DNA of 64,000 bases from Stutzerimonas zhaodongensis (GTDB lineage: Bacteria > Pseudomonadota > Gammaproteobacteria > Pseudomonadales > Pseudomonadaceae). The stretch covers positions 930,001-994,000 of the forward strand of contig NZ_RFFM01000002.1 of assembly GCF_003696365.1 (NCBI RefSeq), in the 5' to 3' direction. Every line of letters begins with the position of its first letter. The stretch's first letter is position 1. This document shows, one piece after another, positions 1 through 8,904 of this stretch. Made by a program: the position numbers and the translations under genes. The notes under the pieces are model-generated. The model was not told the DNA's origin. It did no database searches and saw only the letters and a program-made list of their open reading frames with translations.

Positions 1-1
1 G

Positions 2-610
2 CTTGAATACGAGCTGTTCGCGCCCTTGTTTCCGGCCAGCGCCGAGGCCCTGGAGGACAACCCCGAGTACGCGGGCACTCTGATTCGCAATGCATTGGCC
101 AATACTGACGAGCGCATCGCGCAAGGCAAGCCTGTCACGCCTGCGTTCCTGTTTGCCGCCTTGCTCTGGCCAGCCCTTCCCGCCCGCATCGCGGAAGCTC
201 AGGCACGCGGGCTGCCACCCATACCTGCGGCACAGGAGGCCGCGCACGACATCATCTGGGAACAGTGCCAGCGCACGGCGATCCCCAAGCGCTTCACCAT
301 GCCGATGCGCGAGATATGGGATATGCAGGAGCGACTGCCGCGACGCCAGGGCCGCCGGGCCGATCAGTTGCTGGAAAACCCTCGATTCCGTGCCGGTTAC
401 GATTTTCTCCTGCTACGAGAAAGTGCAGGTGAGGAAACCGACGGGCTGGGCGAATGGTGGACCGAGTATCAAGAAGTCAACGATAGCGAGCGTCGCAACA
501 TGATTCGCGGCCTCAGCAAGGACGACGGCAGCGGTGCACCACGTAAACGCCGTCGCAACAACAGGCGCAAGCGAGGCCCGAACGAAAGCACTCCCTCCTC
601 CGCCGACTGA
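2..610 (+). CDS. pcnB: Poly(A) polymerase I, C-terminal part (5' truncated by window edge)
   Basis: Poly(A) polymerase I adds 3' poly(A) tails that promote RNA decay. The reading frame is open from the window edge, so the nucleotidyltransferase head lies outside; what remains is about 200 residues of the C-terminal RNA-binding part, beginning LEYELFAPLFP, as in the PcnB family, and ending in a strongly basic RKRRRNNRRKRG tail typical of this enzyme. The stop codon is one base before the folK start, so the two are probably cotranscribed. The assignment rests on the tail, the length and the invariant pcnB-folK-panB neighbourhood in pseudomonads. Confidence 0.9.
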   Translation, partial: LEYELFAPLFPASAEALEDNPEYAGTLIRNALANTDERIAQGKPVTPAFLFAALLWPALPARIAEAQARGLPPIPAAQEAAHDIIWEQCQRTAIPKRFTMPMREIWDMQERLPRRQGRRADQLLENPRFRAGYDFLLLRESAGEETDGLGEWWTEYQEVNDSERRNMIRGLSKDDGSGAPRKRRRNNRRKRGPNESTPSSAD

Positions 611-611
611 C

Positions 612-1106
612 ATGGAACGCGCATACATTGGTCTTGGCAGCAATCTGGCCGAGCCCCGCCAGCAACTGCGCGGGGCGATCGAAGCATTGGCGGGTATTGC
701 GCACTCGAAGCTGGCAGCCGTTTCTTCTCTTTATCTGAGCGACCCCCTCGGTCCTTCTGATCAGCCGCGATACAACAACGCTGTCGCAGCGCTGGATACC
801 GCATTGCCGCCGCTGGAGCTTCTCGATGCCCTACAAGCCATCGAGCAGGCTCATGGCCGCGAACGCAAAGCCGAGCGCTGGGGCCCGCGTACGCTTGACC
901 TCGACATCCTGCTGTATGGTGATCGCCTGATCGACGAGCCTCGCCTGAAGATCCCGCACTATCATTTGCATGCCAGAGCCTTCGTGCTTTATCCGCTTTC
1001 GGATATAGCACCGCAGGATCTCCGCCTACCCGATGGGCGCACGCTTTCCGAGCTGCTTGCTGCATGCCCATTCTCAGGCATCGAGCGCCTCGACGTGCCG
1101 CTGTAA
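612..1106 (+). CDS. folK: 2-amino-4-hydroxy-6-hydroxymethyldihydropteridine pyrophosphokinase
   Basis: HPPK transfers pyrophosphate from ATP to 6-hydroxymethyl-7,8-dihydropterin in folate synthesis, the step before FolP (encoded at 24786-25637). The protein is 164 residues, normal for the family. It opens with AYIGLGSNL and carries the signature WGPRTLDLDILLYGD, whose aspartates bind magnesium, followed by the conserved LKIPHYHLHARAFVLYPL segment. The ATG at 612 is chosen because it lies one base after the pcnB stop and gives the conserved N-terminus; an in-frame extension upstream would overlap pcnB. Confidence 0.95.
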   Translation: MERAYIGLGSNLAEPRQQLRGAIEALAGIAHSKLAAVSSLYLSDPLGPSDQPRYNNAVAALDTALPPLELLDALQAIEQAHGRERKAERWGPRTLDLDILLYGDRLIDEPRLKIPHYHLHARAFVLYPLSDIAPQDLRLPDGRTLSELLAACPFSGIERLDVPL

Positions 1107-1146
1107 CCCTCCGGTAACAGGTGTAACGCGCAGGTAACACTCGCAA

Positions 1147-1175
1147 TTGACTTAGGTCGCCACCATCAGGACTAT
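1147..1175 (+). promoter_or_regulatory. Candidate sigma-70 promoter of panB
   Basis: TTGACT (1147-1152) and GACTAT (1170-1175) are separated by 17 bases in the folK-panB gap, about 100 bases before the panB start. The -35 is good and the -10 is moderate, with TATAAG just beyond it. This is prediction from sequence only. Confidence 0.4.
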
Positions 1176-1278
1176 AAGCGCCCTCTGCCGGTACGCATCG
1201 ACCTGAGACCAACCCGCCTCACCGCTGACGCTCCGACTGAAACGGTGATTCTTCAGAGGCTCTAGGAGGACGGCATTC

Positions 1279-2079
1279 ATGCCAGACGTAACCCTGACAA
1301 CCCTGCAAAGCCTCAAACAGAAAGGCGAAAAGATCGTCATGCTTACCTGCTATGACGCAACCTTTGCCAAGACCGCCAGCGAAGCCGGGGTCGAGATGCT
1401 GCTGATTGGCGACTCTCTGGGCATGGTCCTGCAAGGCCACGACAGCACGCTGCCGGTATCCGTAGAAGAAATGGCTTACCATACAGCTTGCGTCAAACGC
1501 GGCAATCGCGGCGCCATGATCGTTGCCGATCTGCCGTTCATGGCCAACGCAACCATCGAGCAGACACTGGACAACTCAGCAACCCTGATGAAGGCCGGCG
1601 CGCACATGGTCAAGGTGGAAGGAGCAGCCTGGCTGGCCGAGTCCATCCGGTTGCTCGCCGAGCGCGGCATTCCGGTCTGCGCGCACATGGGGCTTACTCC
1701 CCAGGCTGTGAACATTTTTGGCGGCTACAAGGTGCAGGGTCGCCAGGAAGCGCAGGCGCAGCAGATGATCGCCGACGCCAAGGCGCTCGAGGAAGCCGGT
1801 GCGGCAATGCTGCTGCTCGAATGCGTCCCCAGCGAACTGGCTGCGCGGATCACACAGGCGGTAGCGGTACCGGTGATCGGCATCGGCGCTGGCAGCGACA
1901 CGGACGGGCAAGTACTGGTTCTGCACGACATGCTCGGCTTGTCGCTCACCGGCCGCGCACCGAAGTTCGTCAAGAATTTCATGCGCGAGCACGGCGATAT
2001 CCCCGCTGCAATCGCCGCTTACGTCAACGCGGTGAAGACCGTTGAGTTCCCTGCAGCCGAACATGGATTCTCCGCATGA
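1279..2079 (+). CDS. panB: 3-methyl-2-oxobutanoate hydroxymethyltransferase
   Basis: PanB converts alpha-ketoisovalerate and methylene-tetrahydrofolate to ketopantoate, the first committed step of pantothenate and CoA synthesis. The protein is 266 residues. It has the family's [11 protein letters not shown] start, the metal-binding [10 protein letters not shown], the VKVEGA segment, AHMGLTPQ and a [16 protein letters not shown] loop. The start is supported by AGGAGGA ten bases upstream. The gene overlaps panC by four bases (ATGA), which implies translational coupling. Confidence 0.97.
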   Translation: MPDVTLTTLQSLKQKGEKIVMLTCYDATFAKTASEAGVEMLLIGDSLGMVLQGHDSTLPVSVEEMAYHTACVKRGNRGAMIVADLPFMANATIEQTLDNSATLMKAGAHMVKVEGAAWLAESIRLLAERGIPVCAHMGLTPQAVNIFGGYKVQGRQEAQAQQMIADAKALEEAGAAMLLLECVPSELAARITQAVAVPVIGIGAGSDTDGQVLVLHDMLGLSLTGRAPKFVKNFMREHGDIPAAIAAYVNAVKTVEFPAAEHGFSA

Positions 2080-2939
2080 AGGTCGTCAAAACCGTAGCGG
2101 ACTTGCGCGCCGCAGTCACGCACGCGCGCAGTGAAGGCAAGCGCATCGGGTTCGTACCGACCATGGGCAACCTGCATGCCGGCCATATCGCACTGGTTGA
2201 CACTGCTGGTCAGCACGCCGATTTCGTGGCTGCCAGCATCTTCGTCAATCCGTTGCAGTTTGGTCCCAACGAAGATCTCGCCAGCTACCCGCGAACCTTG
2301 GCTGCCGACCAGGACAAGCTGGCCGAAGCAGGCTGCCATCTGCTGTTTACCCCGAGCGTCGAAGAGATGTACCCGAACGGCCAGGCACTGCAAACCATCG
2401 TTCGCGTTCCAGGTGTCTCGGAAGGCCTGTGCGGCGGCAGCCGTCCGGGACATTTCGACGGCGTTTCCACCGTGGTCAATAAGCTGTTCAACATGGTGCT
2501 GCCGGACCTCGCGGTCTTCGGCGAAAAGGATTTCCAGCAATTGGCGGTGATTCGTACCATGGTGCGCGACCTCAACATGCCGATCCAGATCATTGGCGAA
2601 CCCATCGTGCGTGCCCACGACGGGCTGGCACTGTCCTCGCGTAATGGCTACCTGAACGCAGATGAGCGCGCTACCGCCCCAGTGCTCCATCGCACCCTGT
2701 CACAACTGGCTGATGCCATTCGCCGAGGCGAGCGCGACTACTCCGCCCTGCTTGACTCGGGCAAGCAGGCGCTAGAGGCAGCAGGGCTTCGTCCCGATTA
2801 CCTGGAGATCCGCAACGCTCTGGATCTGCAACCGGCGACCGGCGAACATCGCGAACTGGTGATCCTTGCGGCCGCGTTCCTCGGCAAGACTCGCCTGATA
2901 GACAATCTTGTGGTGCAAACCAGTCCAGCCGCTTCATGA
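2076..2939 (+). CDS. panC: Pantothenate synthetase (pantoate--beta-alanine ligase)
   Basis: PanC condenses pantoate with beta-alanine using ATP. The 287-residue protein belongs to the HIGH/KMSKS-like adenylating superfamily: [10 protein letters not shown] near residue 28 is the HIGH-type nucleotide motif, FGEKDFQQL is the pantoate/ATP site, and LSSRNGYL is the KMSKS counterpart. It starts inside the panB stop codon. The beta-alanine substrate is made by PanD, encoded next. Confidence 0.97.
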   Translation: MKVVKTVADLRAAVTHARSEGKRIGFVPTMGNLHAGHIALVDTAGQHADFVAASIFVNPLQFGPNEDLASYPRTLAADQDKLAEAGCHLLFTPSVEEMYPNGQALQTIVRVPGVSEGLCGGSRPGHFDGVSTVVNKLFNMVLPDLAVFGEKDFQQLAVIRTMVRDLNMPIQIIGEPIVRAHDGLALSSRNGYLNADERATAPVLHRTLSQLADAIRRGERDYSALLDSGKQALEAAGLRPDYLEIRNALDLQPATGEHRELVILAAAFLGKTRLIDNLVVQTSPAAS

Positions 2940-3042
2940 CCGCGAGCCGATTATCGGCACCAACTGTGCCCTCCTCCGGTATTGATCGCACTCCGGGGTT
3001 CGGGCACACTCTGCGCCGCTTGCGCACCCGGAGGACCCCGCC

Positions 3043-3423
3043 ATGCACGCCATCATGCTCAAGGCTAAACTGCACCGCGCCCAGGTGACCCACTCGGTTC
3101 TGGACTACGAAGGCTCATGCGCCATCGACGGTGACTGGCTGGATCTGGCTGGAATCCGCGAATACGAGCAGATCCAGATCTATAACGTCGATAACGGAGA
3201 GCGCTTCACCACCTACGCTATCCGCGGCGAGGAAGGCTCCAAGATCATTTCCGTCAACGGCGCCGCCGCTCACAAAGCCGGTGTTGGACATCGCCTGATC
3301 ATTTGCGCATATGCGCATTACAGCGAAGCCGAACTGGCCAGCTTCAAGCCTCATGTTCTTTACATGGGCGCTGATGGCGAACTCAGTCATACCAGCAACG
3401 CCATTCCGGTCCAGGTCGCCTGA
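3043..3423 (+). CDS. panD: Aspartate 1-decarboxylase (pyruvoyl enzyme precursor)
   Basis: PanD decarboxylates aspartate to beta-alanine. It is made as a proenzyme that cleaves itself between Gly24 and Ser25; the YEGSC sequence is at exactly that position here, which confirms the ATG at 3043. The following [12 protein letters not shown] and the NGAAAHKAG segment are standard. The protein has 126 residues, the usual length. The gene is about 100 bases after panC and is followed by a strong terminator, so it closes the panBCD unit. Confidence 0.97.
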   Translation: MHAIMLKAKLHRAQVTHSVLDYEGSCAIDGDWLDLAGIREYEQIQIYNVDNGERFTTYAIRGEEGSKIISVNGAAAHKAGVGHRLIICAYAHYSEAELASFKPHVLYMGADGELSHTSNAIPVQVA

Positions 3424-3444
3424 CCCTGACGAACCTGTTTCGGA

Positions 3445-3478
3445 AGCCCGCAACGCCATCCGCGCTGCGGGCTTTTTT
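3445..3478 (+). terminator. Rho-independent terminator of panBCD
   Basis: AGCCCGCA (3445-3452) pairs with TGCGGGCT (3466-3473) across a 13-base loop and runs directly into TTTTTT. It lies 22 bases after the panD stop. Confidence 0.9.
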
Positions 3479-3757
3479 GTGCCCCAAGGGTTTCCCCCTA
3501 TGGCCAAAATCTGCAATGGTCTCGCTGTTAATTGCGAGAACCACTGCGCGCACGAAACCGTTCGGAACGCCGCGCGTTTTTGCCAGTCAGACCAGTCTCG
3601 GCGGTGCAGGATGTACCGCCGCCGTTGCGGTGCTACCGCAGCGGTACGCGCCTGCTGCATTCAGGACGAATGCGAGCGTGCCAGCATGATCGAATGACTG
3701 TCCAAACGAATTGCAGAGCCGCAGACAGTCCGCCAAAGCAAAGGAAGCCGCACACCC
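3479..3757 (+). other. Long untranslated region before pgi, with one strong hairpin
   Basis: About 280 bases between the panD terminator and pgi contain no credible gene. The only structure I see is at 3613-3647: GTACCGCCGC pairs with GCAGCGGTAC, with one mismatch, around a 15-base loop. No U-tract follows, so it is a leader hairpin or a decayed repeat rather than a terminator. The pgi promoter must be here, but I cannot place it with confidence. Confidence 0.4.
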
Positions 3758-5422
3758 ATGAGCTACTACCAGAACCCCCTCGATGCCACCGGCCTGTCGT
3801 CCTGGAAGGCCTTGGAAGATCACCGCCTGTCCATGCAGAACTTCAGCATGCGCGAGGCATTCAAGGCCGACCCGACCCGCTTCGATGACCTCTCAGTTTC
3901 CTGCTGCGGTCTGTTTCTCGACTATTCAAAGAATCTGATCACTCCCGAGACCCGCACGCTGCTAGTCAACCTGGCTCGCGAAGCCGGCGTCGAACAGGCT
4001 GCTCGCGCGATGTTCGAGGGTGAGCGGATCAACGCCTCGGAAAACCGTCCGGTTCTGCACACGGCCCTGCGTCGCCCGATGGGTGATTCGGTCATGGTCG
4101 ACGGGCAAAACATCATGCGCGACGTACACGCCGCGCTGGCTCAGATGACCGATATCGTTACCCGCATTCACAACAATCTGTGGCGCGGCTTCAGTGACAA
4201 GACCATTACCGACGTGGTGAACATCGGTATTGGCGGTTCGTTCCTCGGCCCGCAACTGGTATCCGAAGCGCTGTTGCCTTTCACTCAGCACGGGGTGCGC
4301 ACGCACTACCTGGCGAACATCGACGGCAGCGAGTTCCGCGAAGTAACCGCCAAGCTGAACGTCGAAACCACGCTGTTCATCATCTCGAGCAAGACATTCG
4401 GCACGCTTGAAACCCTGAAGAATGCTCAAGCCGCACGCACCTGGTATCTGGGCAAGGGCGGCACCGAGGAAAAGCTCTACCGTCACTTCATCGCCGTTAC
4501 CAGCAACAAGAAAGCCGCCGTCGAATTCGGTATTCGCGAAAAGAATATCTTCCCGATGTGGGACTGGGTCGGAGGCCGTTATTCGCTGTGGTCGGCGATC
4601 GGCTTGCCTATCGCACTGGCCATCGGAATGTCCAACTTCAAGGATCTGCTCTCCGGCGCATACAGCATGGACCAGCATTTCCTCAATGAACCGTTCGAAA
4701 GCAACATGCCGGTCCTGCTGGCGATGCTGGGTATCTGGTATCACAACTTCTGGGACGCCCAGAGTTATGCCTTCCTGCCTTACGACCATTACTTGCGTAA
4801 CTTCGTAAAGCACTTGCAGCAGATGGACATGGAGTCCAATGGCAAGAGCGTGCGTCAGGACGGTACACCCGTTTCCTGCACCACGGGCCCGGTGATCTGG
4901 GGTGGCGTCGGTGCCAACGGTCAGCACGCCTACCACCAGCTGCTGCATCAAGGCACCCCGCTGATCCCTGCTGATTTCATCGTGCCAGTCGTCAGCCACA
5001 ATCCGGTTGCCGATCACCACGAATGGCTCTATGCGAACTGCCTGTCACAAAGCCAGGCGTTGATGCGCGGCAAGACCCGCGAGGAAGCCGAGGCGGAGCT
5101 GCGCGCCAAGGGGGTCAGCGAAGCTGAGATCGAGCGCCTGGCGCCACACAAGGTGATCCCGGGCAATCGGCCGAGCAACACCGTGGTGATGGAAACCATC
5201 AGCCCTGGCCGCCTCGGTGCGCTCATCGCTCTCTATGAGCACAAGGTGTTCGTGCAGGGCGTGATCTGGGGTATCAACTCCTTCGATCAGTGGGGCGTGG
5301 AGCTGGGCAAGGATCTGGGCAAGGCCGTTTATGGCCAGATGACCAGCTTCGATGGACAGCCCGCCGAAGACGCATCGACCCAGGGCCTGATCGACTTCTT
5401 CCGCGGACGTCATCGCGGCTAG
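3758..5422 (+). CDS. pgi: Glucose-6-phosphate isomerase
   Basis: Pgi interconverts glucose-6-phosphate and fructose-6-phosphate. The 554-residue protein carries [11 protein letters not shown] and [10 protein letters not shown] (sugar-phosphate binding), the catalytic-region segments [11 protein letters not shown] and [19 protein letters not shown], and the C-terminal [22 protein letters not shown]. In pseudomonads, which use Entner-Doudoroff catabolism, the enzyme works mainly in gluconeogenesis and triose recycling. The gene is monocistronic here, following a long leader and ending in a hairpin without a clear U-tract. Confidence 0.97.
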   Translation: MSYYQNPLDATGLSSWKALEDHRLSMQNFSMREAFKADPTRFDDLSVSCCGLFLDYSKNLITPETRTLLVNLAREAGVEQAARAMFEGERINASENRPVLHTALRRPMGDSVMVDGQNIMRDVHAALAQMTDIVTRIHNNLWRGFSDKTITDVVNIGIGGSFLGPQLVSEALLPFTQHGVRTHYLANIDGSEFREVTAKLNVETTLFIISSKTFGTLETLKNAQAARTWYLGKGGTEEKLYRHFIAVTSNKKAAVEFGIREKNIFPMWDWVGGRYSLWSAIGLPIALAIGMSNFKDLLSGAYSMDQHFLNEPFESNMPVLLAMLGIWYHNFWDAQSYAFLPYDHYLRNFVKHLQQMDMESNGKSVRQDGTPVSCTTGPVIWGGVGANGQHAYHQLLHQGTPLIPADFIVPVVSHNPVADHHEWLYANCLSQSQALMRGKTREEAEAELRAKGVSEAEIERLAPHKVIPGNRPSNTVVMETISPGRLGALIALYEHKVFVQGVIWGINSFDQWGVELGKDLGKAVYGQMTSFDGQPAEDASTQGLIDFFRGRHRG

Positions 5423-5431
5423 ATTCGACTC

Positions 5432-5459
5432 GCCGGACAGCGCACAGCCGCTGTCCGGC
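5432..5459 (+). terminator. Hairpin after pgi, possible terminator
   Basis: A perfect 11-bp stem, GCCGGACAGCG (5432-5442) with CGCTGTCCGGC (5449-5459), with a 6-base loop, lies nine bases after the pgi stop. It is followed by a C-rich stretch rather than T residues, so intrinsic termination would be weak; it may instead protect the 3' end. Confidence 0.5.
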
Positions 5460-5590
5460 CCCCTTCGCCCCACCTCTCTCCGCCATCTCGCGTAGCCCTG
5501 AAGCCCAGCAGCTGACAGCTAGTCGGCCAAAACCGGGTAACAGCGGCACTTCAGGTAACATCTGCGGCCCGAGCCTCCCGAGAAATCTCC

Positions 5591-6466
5591 GTGGATCTCA
5601 TTCGTCGACATATTGAGTCGCAGGTGCTAAGCCTCACAGGCCTGGCGATTGGAGGCGTCGACTACGAAAACCCACCGGGTGACCCAGGGCTGTTCGGGCC
5701 GGACTCGGTGTGTTGGCGCGTTCACGGCGATTTCACCTCGATGCTGGTGGGCGGCATCGCCGCGCTGCTACTGCAAGCGCTGCATCCGCTGGCGCTCTCG
5801 GGAGTCTGGGACCATTCGAACTTTCGTGAAGATCTTCTCGGACGTCTGCGCCGTACCGGTCAGTTCATCTCGGCGACAACCTTTGGCAGCCAAGCAGACG
5901 CCGAGCGATTGATCGAGCGCGTCAAGGCAATCCACCTGAAGGTCACCGGACATGCGCCGGATGGCCGACCTTACGCCGCCTACGACCCGAAACTGCTGAC
6001 CTGGGTGCATGTAGCCGAAGTCAGCTCTTTCATGAAAGCTCACCTGCTCTACCTGAACCCCTCGTTGTCGCCAGCCGATCAGGATCGTTATTACGCCGAG
6101 GTAGCCCGGATTGCCGAAGCACTAGGCGCGCGCGACGTGCCGCGCTCACGCCAGCAAATCGCGGACTATCTGCACGCAGTCCGCCCGCAGCTTCTGTGCG
6201 ACGACCGCTCTCGGGAGATCGTGCGAATCTTGTTCGAAGCACCCGCGCCTAGCCGGCTCGCCGCTCCCTTTGGCGCCTTGATGATGCGCGCAGGCGTGGA
6301 GCTCCTGCCGGACTGGGCCAGCGACATGCTCGACCTCAGCCAATCCCCGCGCGAACGGCACCTTATCCGCATCGGCGTATCCCGAACCGCTCCGGTGCTG
6401 CGTTGGGCCGTACGCAGTGGTTCGGTGCATCGTGCCCGCAGGCGCATGGGGTTGCCGATTCGCTAG
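5591..6466 (+). CDS. MpaB-family (DUF2236) oxygenase-like protein
   Basis: This 291-residue protein resembles the DUF2236 / MpaB family, whose best-known members are the latex-clearing protein and the mycophenolic acid pathway enzyme MpaB; most bacterial members have no known substrate. Family marks visible are the N-terminal DSVCWRVHGDFTSMLVGG, the histidine-bearing LLLQALHPLALSGVWDHS, the RRTGQFISATTFG segment and the WVHVAEVSSF helix with a histidine that could bind heme. The start is GTG at 5591; no strong ribosome binding site precedes it. The gene stands alone before the thiolase. Function is unassigned. Confidence 0.75.
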   Translation: MDLIRRHIESQVLSLTGLAIGGVDYENPPGDPGLFGPDSVCWRVHGDFTSMLVGGIAALLLQALHPLALSGVWDHSNFREDLLGRLRRTGQFISATTFGSQADAERLIERVKAIHLKVTGHAPDGRPYAAYDPKLLTWVHVAEVSSFMKAHLLYLNPSLSPADQDRYYAEVARIAEALGARDVPRSRQQIADYLHAVRPQLLCDDRSREIVRILFEAPAPSRLAAPFGALMMRAGVELLPDWASDMLDLSQSPRERHLIRIGVSRTAPVLRWAVRSGSVHRARRRMGLPIR

Positions 6467-6558
6467 CGTGACCGGCAGGTTCCACGTGTGGAGGCATGTC
6501 CCGGGCTGTGCCACCATGGACGGCCCGCGGAAGCCCGCCCGTCAAGAGGTCAATCAGC

Positions 6559-7737
<1,179 letters not shown>

Positions 7738-7804
7738 TCGCTCCGCCATCCGTGCGATGGCGATTTCCGATAAACTGCGCGGCCACCTATCCGAGTCGCC
7801 GCGC

Positions 7805-8821
7805 ATGTCTTCTCTCCAACTGGCGCTGCGCGCCGCCTTCGAAAACCGTGAAGCATTGCTGGCCGAGCTGCATGGCCAGGGAACCGATTGCTATCGATTA
7901 TTTCATGGCAGCCAGGAAGGCGCGCCAGGCCTGACGGCTGACCGTTACGGCCCGCTGCTACTGGTACAAAGCTTTCATCAGTCCCTCCATCGCGACGCCC
8001 TTTTGCAGTTGCACGAGCAACTTTGCACCAGCCTCGGCGAGCCACTGTCGCTGGTCTACAACGACCGCTCTCAGAGCAACTCCCGCATCGATCGTGACGA
8101 TTTGGTGTATCGCGCCGATGCCGCTGCACTTGGCGATCAGATCGGGCGTGAATGGGACCTCAACTACAGGATCCGCACACGTCACAGTGGCCAGGACCCT
8201 CTACTGTTTCTCGACCTGCGGGAGGTCCGCGGCTGGATCAAGCGCAACAGCATCGGCAAGTCGGTGTTGAATCTGTTCGCTTACACCTGTGGAGTCGGCC
8301 TGTGCGCAGCAGCGGGTGGCGCGCGTGAGGTGTGCAATCTCGATTTCGCTGAGAGCAATCTTGCGGTGGGACGGGAGAATGCCGCACTCAACCCCGATCT
8401 CCCACCTATGCAGTACGTTCAGTCGGATTACTTTCCAGCGATCCGGCAGCTGGCTGGCTTGCCGATCCCCCAGCGCCGCGGGCGGGCGCTTCCTGACTAC
8501 CCACCATTAGCAGCAAAGCAGTTCGATCTGGTGTTGCTCGACCCTCCTGCGTGGTCGAAAAGCGCTTTTGGTACGGTGGACCTGCTGCGTGACTATCAGA
8601 GCCTGCTCAAGCCTGCATTACTCGCCACCGGGGAAGGCGGCACGCTTGTCTGCTGCAATAACCTGGCGAAGGTCGACCTGGAGGACTGGCGTGAACAGGT
8701 GCTGCGATGTGCTATCAAGACTGGCAGGCCGGTGCGGGATTTCCAGGTGCTTTCACCGGGCCTCGACTTTCCCTCGGTCGATGGTCGGCCTCCACTCAAG
8801 GTGTTGATGCTGCAGCTGTGA
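7805..8821 (+). CDS. Class I SAM-dependent rRNA methyltransferase (RlmI-like)
   Basis: A 338-residue methyltransferase of the 23S rRNA cytosine-5 (RlmI/RlmK) type. The SAM site is visible as [20 protein letters not shown] with the downstream acidic NLDFAES, and the catalytic-loop motif is [10 protein letters not shown]. The N-terminus has [14 protein letters not shown], the small domain before the catalytic fold, and lacks a full PUA domain compared with E. coli RlmI. ATG 7805 gives the family start [11 protein letters not shown]; an ATG at 7757 is possible. The exact target base is not deducible. Confidence 0.85.
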   Translation: MSSLQLALRAAFENREALLAELHGQGTDCYRLFHGSQEGAPGLTADRYGPLLLVQSFHQSLHRDALLQLHEQLCTSLGEPLSLVYNDRSQSNSRIDRDDLVYRADAAALGDQIGREWDLNYRIRTRHSGQDPLLFLDLREVRGWIKRNSIGKSVLNLFAYTCGVGLCAAAGGAREVCNLDFAESNLAVGRENAALNPDLPPMQYVQSDYFPAIRQLAGLPIPQRRGRALPDYPPLAAKQFDLVLLDPPAWSKSAFGTVDLLRDYQSLLKPALLATGEGGTLVCCNNLAKVDLEDWREQVLRCAIKTGRPVRDFQVLSPGLDFPSVDGRPPLKVLMLQL

Positions 8822-8904
8822 TGCGGGGCCTACTCCGGCAAATCAGTGAACCGGAGTGGCGTGCCATACTCCAAGGCAGTCAACTGCCCGGAATGTAGGT
8901 CCGC

